A stretch of 64,000 nucleotides of DNA, taken from positions 62,001-126,000 of the forward strand of contig NZ_JBBEWC010000009.1 of assembly GCF_037860775.1 (NCBI RefSeq). The letters are read 5' to 3'. Numbering within the stretch: position 1 is the first letter of the stretch; each line of letters opens with the position of its first letter. Origin of the DNA: Emticicia soli (GTDB lineage Bacteria; Bacteroidota; Bacteroidia; Cytophagales; Spirosomataceae). The position numbers and the translations under genes are program-made. The notes below the pieces were generated by a model, which searched no databases, had not been told where the DNA came from, and saw only the letters and a list, made by a program, of their open reading frames with translations. This document shows positions 8,510 to 15,114 of this stretch, piece after piece.

Positions 8510-9355
8510 TTACCCAAATCCTCGGCGATAAGCCATTGGCGTAACACCGGTTTGGTTTTTGAAAATCCGATGGAAATGTGATAAATTCTGGAAACCACAT
8601 TCAATACTTATCTGGCTTATATCTAGCTGGTTATCAATCAGCATTTTACGGGCATTACTCAGGCGTATTTCGTTCAGAAAATAAATATAGGTTTTGCGGG
8701 TGCGTGATTTAAAATAACGGCAAAACGAAGGCACTGTCAGATTGGCGATTTCGGCAATGGTTTCAAGCGAAATATCTTCTTTGTAATTCTCCAGCGTAAA
8801 TTCCAGTATTTTTCTCATACGCTCATTCTCTGTTTCATCAGGCTTAATGTTAAAACCTTCACTTGCCAGTAATTCTTGATTTTCACTTATTGCTAATTGT
8901 TCCAGTGCTTTTATGAATGCTAGCAAACGGCTTACCCCTTCGTTTTCAAATACCTCCCATATATAAGGCGCGAGCTTTTCTGAAAACCTGATGCCTCCTT
9001 TAGAAGCATTCAGAAGCGAAACAACAGACCGACATTCCGGTAGTTTATTCAGTACATTAGTTACAAAACAGGTAGAAAACTGAATAACTATGGCTTCATG
9101 AAGTTCTTCATTGTTTTTGCTAAAGGTATCACTCCGCCAGAAATGAGGCAGGTTTGACCCTAATAAAACTAAATCTCCAGCTTCAAAATTACCTACGTGG
9201 TCGCCTACAAATCTCCTGCCTTGCCCTTTTATGATAAGAGTCAGTTCATATTCGGGATGATAATGCAGAGGTGCATCAAACCGAGGTAAAGCAATGTATC
9301 GGGTCAGAAAAGAAGAGCCTTCGTCGGCTAATATTTTTTCAAAAAAGGCTTTCAT
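8510..9355 (-). CDS. AraC-family transcriptional regulator
   Basis: A 281-residue regulator. The start is placed at ATG 9355 (MKAFFEKILADE) because the 34 codons that could extend it upstream are AT-rich and unlike the family. The N-terminus is a cupin sensor domain (LHYHPEYELTLIIKGQGRR, then GDLVLLGSNLPHFW, about residues 28-75). The C-terminal AraC domain has two helix-turn-helix units: LETIAEIANLTVPSFCRYFK (about 194-213) and DISQISIECGFQNLSHFHRI (about 242-261), ending in KNQTGVTPMAYRRGFG. It is divergent from the phytanoyl-CoA-type dioxygenase gene at 9537, which it probably regulates. The inducer is unknown. Confidence 0.88.
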   Translation of the reverse strand: MKAFFEKILADEGSSFLTRYIALPRFDAPLHYHPEYELTLIIKGQGRRFVGDHVGNFEAGDLVLLGSNLPHFWRSDTFSKNNEELHEAIVIQFSTCFVTNVLNKLPECRSVVSLLNASKGGIRFSEKLAPYIWEVFENEGVSRLLAFIKALEQLAISENQELLASEGFNIKPDETENERMRKILEFTLENYKEDISLETIAEIANLTVPSFCRYFKSRTRKTYIYFLNEIRLSNARKMLIDNQLDISQISIECGFQNLSHFHRIFKNQTGVTPMAYRRGFG

Positions 9356-9536
9356 TGAATGCTTAATAAGCCAAAACGTGTATCTATTTCTATGAAAATA
9401 TACACGAATTAACATATATAGGGTTATGTTTGATATTTTTACGTTAAAATAATACATAAAAATGAAAATAATAAATATTTTTCTAAGAAAAAATCTATCG
9501 TACTTTGTGGTCTCTATTCAACCTTAACATAAAACA

Positions 9537-10358
9537 ATGTCTACTCAATCAGAGAAAATCGCATTTTTAAATCAACTCGATGAACCTTTTCATTTGTCAG
9601 CCGAAGCCATCGCTTTTTATAGAGAAAATGGCTATGTAAAACTCAAAAATGTGCTTTCGCCCGAAGTACTGGCATACTATGGCGAGATAATAACCGATTG
9701 GGTTTTTAAACTCAACAGGCTCACAAAACCGATGGAAGAGCGCACAACGTATGAAAAAGCTTTTTTGCAAATCATGAATATGTGGCAAGAAAATGAAGAG
9801 GTAAAAGAGTTTGTGTTTTCGAAACGGCTGGCTCGTATTGCTACAGAATTGATGGGAGTCTCAGGTGTGAGACTCTATCATGACCAAGCACTCTATAAAG
9901 AACCAACGGGAGGCATTACACCCTGGCATGCCGACCAGTTTTACTGGCCTTTGTCAAACCCTAATACTATCACGGTCTGGATTCCGCTACAAGCTACACC
10001 TATGGAGATGGGGCCTCTGGCATTTGCCGAAAAAAGCCAGAATGTAGAAATTGGGCGAGATAAAGAAATATCAGACGACTCGGAATCTTTACTGGCTGAA
10101 ACTCTGAAACAGTTCAATATGAACGATACGCCTTTTGAATTAGGCGAAGTGAGTTATCATGCAGGCTGGACCTACCACCGGGCAGGAGCCAATAAATCGG
10201 GTAAAGCCCGGAAGGTAATGACCATGATTTATATGGATAAAGACATAAGAATTATTGAACCTACCAACGAATATCGTGTAGCAGATTGGCAGACATGGCT
10301 TGACAGCAAGCCGGTAGGAAGTATCGCCGATGGGAAACTGAACCCTATTCTGTACTGA
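9537..10358 (+). CDS. Phytanoyl-CoA dioxygenase family protein
   Basis: A 273-residue non-haem Fe(II)/2-oxoglutarate oxygenase of the PhyH family. The iron ligands appear as HAD in TPWHADQFYWPL (about residue 131) and a distal His in SYHAGWTYHRAGAN (about 207-220), with Arg shortly after for 2-oxoglutarate. ATG at 9537 follows the sequence CATAAAACA. The substrate is unknown; PhyH proteins hydroxylate fatty acyl-CoAs, natural products or osmolytes. The divergent AraC regulator with a sugar-type cupin sensor suggests an inducible catabolic role. The MFS gene on the other strand ends 20 bp after it. Confidence 0.87.
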   Translation: MSTQSEKIAFLNQLDEPFHLSAEAIAFYRENGYVKLKNVLSPEVLAYYGEIITDWVFKLNRLTKPMEERTTYEKAFLQIMNMWQENEEVKEFVFSKRLARIATELMGVSGVRLYHDQALYKEPTGGITPWHADQFYWPLSNPNTITVWIPLQATPMEMGPLAFAEKSQNVEIGRDKEISDDSESLLAETLKQFNMNDTPFELGEVSYHAGWTYHRAGANKSGKARKVMTMIYMDKDIRIIEPTNEYRVADWQTWLDSKPVGSIADGKLNPILY

Positions 10359-10377
10359 ACATAAGGAAGCAGGGGCT

Positions 10378-11565
10378 TTATGTCATTTTTTTGCTTAAAG
10401 CTCCAAATCCTATAGTGGCTATAAAGCCCAGAGAACCTAGTATATACCAAAGGGCATCGAAGCCAAATAAAGCAATGGTTTGTGTGCCTATTAAAGGTGC
10501 TGAAATCTGAGCAACTGACCAGCTCATGGCATAAAGTGCCGAATATTGTCCTCTGTTATGTGGTTTTGCTCTTTCAATGCTTACAGCGTTCATGAAAGGC
10601 ATAGCAAACATTTCTGAAAATGTAGCAAATAAAATACCTACAATAAGCCAGATATAATTGTGGGTAAGCAAGAAAATAACATAATTGGGAATTACCAGAA
10701 AAGCGCCGAAACTGATAAGCGACAAGCGCTGGAATTTGCCTTCGATTTTATAAATAAAAATCATTTCAAACAACGCTACTATTAATCCATTCAAGCCTAG
10801 TAAATAACCAATCTGAATTTCGGATAATTTACAGGCTTGTTTATAAAAAAGTGGCCCGATTGTAAACAACTGCGAAAACGCAATGGCATACAAAGAAGCC
10901 AGTACAATAAATATCATATAAGTGCGGTCTCGTAAAGCGGAGTCTTTTTTATCAACTACCAGTACATGTTCGGTTGATTCTTTTTTCTTCTTTGTGCTTC
11001 TCAAAAATGTCCATACCAGTATTCCGGCACCCATATTTGTAAAACCATCAGCCCAGAACAAAAGCTCATAATCTCGTGCTGCCAGAAACCCACCAATAGC
11101 TGGCCCGATAGACCAGCCAATATTAATAGCTAATCGGATGAGCGAAACAGAACGTGTAAAGGTTTCGGGAGTACTAAAATCAGCAATTGAGGCAGAATTA
11201 GCAGGTCGATATGCTTCACCAAAAGCACTAAGCAAAAATGCGCAAACACACAGAGGGTAAAAACTATGCGTATGAACCATTACAATAAACATAAGTCCTC
11301 CCAGAAACAAACTCCAGAATTGCACCGGGTAATACCCTATTTTATCGGTTAGTTTGCCTCCCATCCATGTACCAAAAATAGAACCTACACCAAAGAAGGT
11401 CATTACTACTCCGGCTTCTTGTACACTGAAATGGAGTTTTTGAGTAAGATAAACCGTCAGGAAAGCAATCACCATCGTGCCGCTACGGTTGATAAACATC
11501 ACTATTGCCAATAGCCATACCTGTCGTGAAAGGCCACCGAAAGCGTTACGAAATAAGGAAATCAT
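10378..11565 (-). CDS. Major facilitator superfamily transporter
   Basis: A 395-residue permease with twelve predicted membrane segments, the standard MFS length. The conserved loop after the second segment reads GGKLTDKIGYYPVQ (about residues 69-82), matching G-x-L-a-D-r-x-G-r. A central cytoplasmic loop (about 190-215, KKKKESTEHV) divides the two six-helix halves. It looks like a drug/metabolite exporter type but substrate is not readable. It starts at ATG 11565 from a well-formed promoter that overlaps the divergent thiolase control region, so the two genes may respond to the same regulator. Confidence 0.88.
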   Translation of the reverse strand: MISLFRNAFGGLSRQVWLLAIVMFINRSGTMVIAFLTVYLTQKLHFSVQEAGVVMTFFGVGSIFGTWMGGKLTDKIGYYPVQFWSLFLGGLMFIVMVHTHSFYPLCVCAFLLSAFGEAYRPANSASIADFSTPETFTRSVSLIRLAINIGWSIGPAIGGFLAARDYELLFWADGFTNMGAGILVWTFLRSTKKKKESTEHVLVVDKKDSALRDRTYMIFIVLASLYAIAFSQLFTIGPLFYKQACKLSEIQIGYLLGLNGLIVALFEMIFIYKIEGKFQRLSLISFGAFLVIPNYVIFLLTHNYIWLIVGILFATFSEMFAMPFMNAVSIERAKPHNRGQYSALYAMSWSVAQISAPLIGTQTIALFGFDALWYILGSLGFIATIGFGALSKKMT

Positions 11566-11596
11566 GTGAGAGGAAAAGAAGATAATAGCACCTAAG

Positions 11597-11627
11597 CAAA
11601 GGTAATATTTTCTATGCTTGCATCAAA
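11597..11627 (-). promoter_or_regulatory. Bacteroidota-type promoter for the MFS gene
   Basis: On the minus strand TTTG (11627-11624), a 19 bp spacer and TACCTTTG (11604-11597) match consensus fully. The palindrome at 11613-11624 lies within its spacer and -33 edge. Confidence 0.75.
11613..11624. promoter_or_regulatory. Palindromic operator over the thiolase -33 and within the MFS promoter
   Basis: TATGCTTGCATC, one mismatch from TATGC-NN-GCATA. Its core TTG is the -33 element of the thiolase promoter and it also lies inside the divergent MFS promoter. Confidence 0.65.
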
Positions 11628-11648
11628 CTAAACTATTTCTTAGTTTTG
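11618..11648 (+). promoter_or_regulatory. Bacteroidota-type promoter for the thiolase gene
   Basis: TTG at 11618-11620, a 20 bp spacer and TAGTTTTG at 11641-11648. The layout relative to the two palindromes mirrors that at the DUF4442 gene. Confidence 0.7.
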
Positions 11649-11658
11649 TCAAAAGAGG

Positions 11659-11670
11659 TATGCTTGCATA
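11659..11670. promoter_or_regulatory. Palindromic operator, downstream copy (thiolase)
   Basis: TATGCTTGCATA, perfect. It starts just after the expected transcription start and 46 bp from the copy at 11613; it lies in the 5' leader, 29 bp before the ATG. Confidence 0.7.
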
Positions 11671-11699
11671 CCAATCCTATTAAACATATACTATTTCTC

Positions 11700-12899
11700 A
11701 TGGAAGCATATATATACGATGCCATCAGAACTCCCCGGGGGCGTGGCAAGTCAGATGGTGCTCTGCACGATATTCAGCCTATAAAACTACTTTCAACGGT
11801 TTTAAAAGCACTAAAAGAGCGTAACAATTTAGATACCAGCTATATAGACGATATAATTGTGGGCTGTGTGTCACCGATTGGTGAGCAAGGAGGTGATATT
11901 GCCCGTGCAGCGGTGTTAGATTCGGGCTATGCCGAAACTGTAGCAGGGGTACAGGTAAATCGTTTCTGCTCGTCGGGTTTAGAGGCTATCAATATGGCGG
12001 CGGCTTATGTAATGTCGGGACAGGTAGATTTACTGGTTGCAGGTGGGGTTGAGTCTATGTCGCGCGTGCCTATGGGTTCTGATGGTGGAGCATTAATGAT
12101 GAATCCACAACTGATAGCACAGCATAGCCTTGTGCCACAAGGTATTTCGGCCGACTTGATTGCTACCAAATATGGCTACTCAAGAACCGATGTAGATACT
12201 TTTGCGGCTGAGTCGGTACGTAGAGCAGTAGAAGCACAAAAGAATGCTTATTATAAATCGATAGTAGCCGTAAAAGATGAAATAGGATTAACAGTATTAG
12301 ACCGGGACGAAGGCATACGACCAGACACCACAGTAGAATCCTTAAGCAAGTTAAAGCCTGCTTTTGAGATGATAGGTAGCATGGGGCTTGATGCTTTGGC
12401 TTTGCTAAAATATAATACCCTTACTGGCATTAACCATGTGCATCATGCCGGAAATTCATCACAGATTAGTGATGGAGCAGGAGCGGTGTTGATTGGTAAT
12501 AAAGAAACAGGACAAAAACTGAGCTTGAAGCCACGTGCCAAAATCAAGGCTTTTGCTATAGTAGGTTCAGACCCTACTATTATGCTGACTGGCCCTGTGC
12601 CTGCAACACAAAAAGTATTGAAAAAAGCCGGAATGAGCTTAAGCGATATAGATTTGTTTGAAGTTAACGAAGCCTTTGCTGCTATACCAATGCTATTTAT
12701 GGACCAACTAGGTGCCGACCATAGCAAGCTTAATGTAAACGGAGGAGCCATTGCACTAGGGCATCCGCTGGGTGCTACGGGGGCTATTCTTTCATCAACA
12801 TTAATTGACGAAATGGAAAGAGCCAATAAATCGGTAGGCTTGGTGAGTTTGTGTATTGGTGGCGGTATGGGTATTGCTACTATTTTTGAGAGGGTGTAA
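11700..12899 (+). CDS. Acetyl-CoA C-acyltransferase (thiolase)
   Basis: A 399-residue thiolase. The start is ATG at 11700 (MEAYIYDAIRTPRG); an in-frame TTG at 11646 would place the palindrome inside the gene and adds 18 residues unlike thiolases. The nucleophile is Cys90 in NRFCSSGLEA, His355 lies in ALGHPLGATGA and Cys385 in SLCIGGGMG; the motif VNEAFA is also present. It cleaves 3-ketoacyl-CoA in beta-oxidation, or condenses acetyl-CoA units in reverse. The dehydrogenase/hydratase at 1627 is the likely partner in the pathway. Twin palindromic operators flank its promoter. A hairpin terminator follows. Confidence 0.93.
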   Translation: MEAYIYDAIRTPRGRGKSDGALHDIQPIKLLSTVLKALKERNNLDTSYIDDIIVGCVSPIGEQGGDIARAAVLDSGYAETVAGVQVNRFCSSGLEAINMAAAYVMSGQVDLLVAGGVESMSRVPMGSDGGALMMNPQLIAQHSLVPQGISADLIATKYGYSRTDVDTFAAESVRRAVEAQKNAYYKSIVAVKDEIGLTVLDRDEGIRPDTTVESLSKLKPAFEMIGSMGLDALALLKYNTLTGINHVHHAGNSSQISDGAGAVLIGNKETGQKLSLKPRAKIKAFAIVGSDPTIMLTGPVPATQKVLKKAGMSLSDIDLFEVNEAFAAIPMLFMDQLGADHSKLNVNGGAIALGHPLGATGAILSSTLIDEMERANKSVGLVSLCIGGGMGIATIFERV

Positions 12900-12911
12900 A
12901 TAATATTTCGG

Positions 12912-12948
12912 AGCGGGACAAATTTTAAGTTTGTCTCGCTTGCCTTTT
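12912..12948 (+). terminator. Terminator of the thiolase gene
   Basis: AGCGGGACAAA and TTTGTCTCGCT form an 11 bp stem with one G-T pair, followed by TGCCTTTT. Confidence 0.55.
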
Positions 12949-12980
12949 ACAAGGAAAAGACTCTTTTTGCTTATTTGCAA

Positions 12981-13559
12981 ATGCATGAAATACTACTTAA
13001 ATATCTAAGTAAATTCGGTTCGCTCACTGAGCAAGAGGTAAAAGATATTGCTGATAATCTGATAGTGCAAACTTTTAAAAAGGGTACAATACTATTGCAT
13101 GAAGGGGAAATAGCTACAAAGTGCTATTTTATTCTGCAAGGTTGTATAAGGCAATATCATCTTACCGATGGCGAAGAAAAAACTACGGCCTTTTTTACTG
13201 AAGAACAGGCCGTAGCATCGTTCAGCAGTGCTAGCCAGCAAATTCCGGCCACGCATTATTGGTCTTGCGTAGAAGATACTGTTGCTATGGTGGGGTATCT
13301 TGACAGAGAGCAAGAAATGTATAAGAAATTTCCTAAGCTCGCTCTTATTACAAGAGAACTCATGGAACAAGACTTTGGCAAAACACAAGAGAGTTTTGCT
13401 ACTTTTATTGCCTCGTCTCCCGAAGAACGTTATGAGCTTCTATTAAAAAATCGCCCTGATTTACTACAACGTGCCCCTCAACACCAGATAGCCAGTTATC
13501 TGGGTATCAAACCCGAATCATTGAGTCGAATCAGAAAACGAATAAGTCTTAAGAAATAG
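12981..13559 (+). CDS. Crp/Fnr-family cyclic-nucleotide-binding-domain regulator
   Basis: A 192-residue protein of the short Crp-like type common in Bacteroidota. ATG at 12981 is preferred over a TTG two codons earlier. The cNMP-binding beta barrel spans about 10-125 (KKGTILLHEGEIATKCYFIL, then GCIRQYHLTDGEEKTTAFF). The C-terminus carries the helix-turn-helix PQHQIASYLGIKPESLSRIR (about 165-184). The effector is unknown because these proteins often lack conserved cAMP-contacting residues. Its last 11 bp overlap the 3' end of the convergent DUF4386 gene; such regulators are often found near DUF4386 proteins, which makes that gene a possible target. Confidence 0.85.
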   Translation: MHEILLKYLSKFGSLTEQEVKDIADNLIVQTFKKGTILLHEGEIATKCYFILQGCIRQYHLTDGEEKTTAFFTEEQAVASFSSASQQIPATHYWSCVEDTVAMVGYLDREQEMYKKFPKLALITRELMEQDFGKTQESFATFIASSPEERYELLLKNRPDLLQRAPQHQIASYLGIKPESLSRIRKRISLKK

Positions 13560-14256
13560 CATCTCTCAATTTTCTGCCTTTTACCAAAAGCCATATAGCA
13601 AAACCTACTTCACCGAGAATTGATGGAATCGCTACGAATAGCGTCAATATATTTTTATAGCTTGCATAATCATTCAACAGGAGTTTGGCCAGATTATCTG
13701 TCATATAAGCTAAAGATGCCAGCAACAGTAAAATTCCTATGAGTTTCGGAATAAAGCTTGAGTTGAGAATCAGGTAGCCCAAAAGTAACAGATGAATACC
13801 AAAGAAAAGTAAACCCACAGCCCAGCCGTCATCAAAGGAATTGAACAATAAAAGGGCCTGAATATTTATGGCACCAACAGCATATCTTGTTTCGGTGAGC
13901 AAACGAAAACCTGTTATCAGGTTCAATAATACTACGCCAAAAATAGCTGTATAAACCAGCCTAAACAGAGCGGCAAGTAATGAAATATTTTTATTGATAG
14001 GGTTAAGAAAAATATAAAGCGCCCAACTTACCAGCACATCGCATATAAGCACTATAATAAAGCCTAGAATACCTATTTTGAAAGAGCCAGTGTGGTTGAT
14101 GATATTGAGTGCGGTTACATCGGCATTATTGGCAACAATAAGATTTTGCCGTGCATAAAACTCAGCAATCATAGCACCAAAAAACATGATAACAGAAGAG
14201 ATACCTACTGTAATAGCAGCCTGACGGATATTAGAACTTGTTGTATTTGTACTCAT
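13549..14256 (-). CDS. DUF4386 integral membrane protein
   Basis: A 235-residue protein with about seven hydrophobic segments, matching the DUF4386 family. Conserved features include the N-terminal region AAITVGISSVIMFFGAMIAEF (about 13-33), the segment ADVTALNIINHTGSFKIGIL (about 45-64) and GVVLLNLITGFRLL (about 106-119). The molecular function of the family is unknown. It has a TACTTTTG promoter box 23 bp upstream of the ATG. Its 3' end overlaps the convergent Crp-like regulator by 11 bp. Confidence 0.8.
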   Translation of the reverse strand: MSTNTTSSNIRQAAITVGISSVIMFFGAMIAEFYARQNLIVANNADVTALNIINHTGSFKIGILGFIIVLICDVLVSWALYIFLNPINKNISLLAALFRLVYTAIFGVVLLNLITGFRLLTETRYAVGAINIQALLLFNSFDDGWAVGLLFFGIHLLLLGYLILNSSFIPKLIGILLLLASLAYMTDNLAKLLLNDYASYKNILTLFVAIPSILGEVGFAIWLLVKGRKLRDAIS

Positions 14257-14278
14257 TGAATTAAAAAGATTATGAGCA

Positions 14279-14286
14279 CAAAAGTA
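14279..14286 (-). promoter_or_regulatory. -7 box for the DUF4386 gene
   Basis: Minus strand TACTTTTG, 23 bp before the start codon. The nearest TTTG upstream is 26 bp away, a little far, so only the -7 box is convincing. Confidence 0.45.
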
Positions 14287-14346
14287 CCTTATGCGTTTTT
14301 ACCCTGCATTGACAAAAGTTAAGAAATGAAACAGGTTAAAATAAAA

Positions 14347-14373
14347 CACCCCGATGCTTTGAATATCGGGGTG
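14347..14373 (-). terminator. Rho-independent terminator of lolA
   Basis: Stem CACCCCGAT/ATCGGGGTG (9 bp), followed on the minus strand by TTTTATTTT. It lies 24 bp past the lolA stop. Confidence 0.85.
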
Positions 14374-14396
14374 CTAGTATATGTTAGTATATCATC

Positions 14397-15047
14397 TTAT
14401 CGTAGGTCAACTACCTCTGCGCCGGGATACAGTTTTTTGTCAAATGCAAAAAGTTTATCGTCGGCTGGGGCATTTGCTACAAACTTGTTGATTCTGAAAA
14501 CCGTACGTTTGCCGCTTTTGTCCCATACTTTCCACGATTTCACCGATTTGTCTTTTTTATCGACCTTTATCTGTAATTTCGAAATTTTACTTGATTTGTC
14601 TTCAGGCGTAAGTTCAACCACTTCGTAAGTCTGTCCTGCTTCTTTGGCTTCTTCTACAAACACATATTTGTAGCCTTTTTTGTAGATATTATAAATTCTA
14701 CTAGGAGAAAGCTCTTCTTGCATGCTTGGGTCAAACTCCGTAATGTTTATTTCGTTGGTTTCTTTTACGTAGGTATAAAGGTCTTTACCATCGGTAAATA
14801 TATCCTGACCTGCCATTTTTAAACGAAACTTAGCTCCTTTTACTATTACATCGCCTGTATAGCTATCGGTCAGTTTAGCGTTATTGCCTTCGGTACCGTA
14901 GGTAAATGAAGCGTTAAACGACTTCATATTCTGGTATTTCTTACTCATTTCATCCAGAATAGCAGTAGCTTTCTGGTCTTTTTGTGCATATACTAAACTA
15001 CAAACTATTAGTAGGTTAGTGATTGTTAAAAATAGTTTCTTCATCAA
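14397..15047 (-). CDS. lolA: Outer-membrane lipoprotein carrier protein LolA
   Basis: A 216-residue periplasmic protein with a signal peptide (KKLFLTITNLLIVCSLVYAQ, about 3-22). The mature part has the LolA/LolB fold pattern: MSKKYQNMKSFNASFTY, then GDVIVKGAKFRLKMAGQDIF and DGKDLYTYVKETNEIN, forming the open beta barrel that carries lipoproteins from the inner to the outer membrane. Start is ATG at 15047 or the next codon, also ATG. It lies 67 bp downstream of ftsK, an order I know from other Bacteroidota, and is followed by a strong terminator, so ftsK-lolA is probably one unit. Confidence 0.88.
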   Translation of the reverse strand: MMKKLFLTITNLLIVCSLVYAQKDQKATAILDEMSKKYQNMKSFNASFTYGTEGNNAKLTDSYTGDVIVKGAKFRLKMAGQDIFTDGKDLYTYVKETNEINITEFDPSMQEELSPSRIYNIYKKGYKYVFVEEAKEAGQTYEVVELTPEDKSSKISKLQIKVDKKDKSVKSWKVWDKSGKRTVFRINKFVANAPADDKLFAFDKKLYPGAEVVDLR

Positions 15048-15114
15048 TTTATAAAGTGTTAATTCGGGATTTTTATTTTAAGCTTAGACAAAAAAACTGT
15101 ACCAAGGATTAATA

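Noticed and set aside
9356..9457. Upstream ATG start for the AraC regulator
   Set aside because: The additional 34 codons are AT-rich and unlike AraC N-termini; ATG at 9355 fits.
9500..9515. TACTTTG as promoter of the PhyH-type gene
   Set aside because: Only one base separates TA from TTTG, one fewer than the consensus, and no -33 element is seen.
11646..11699. Upstream TTG start for the thiolase
   Set aside because: It would place the transcription start and the operator inside the gene, and the extra residues do not resemble thiolases; ATG at 11700 fits.
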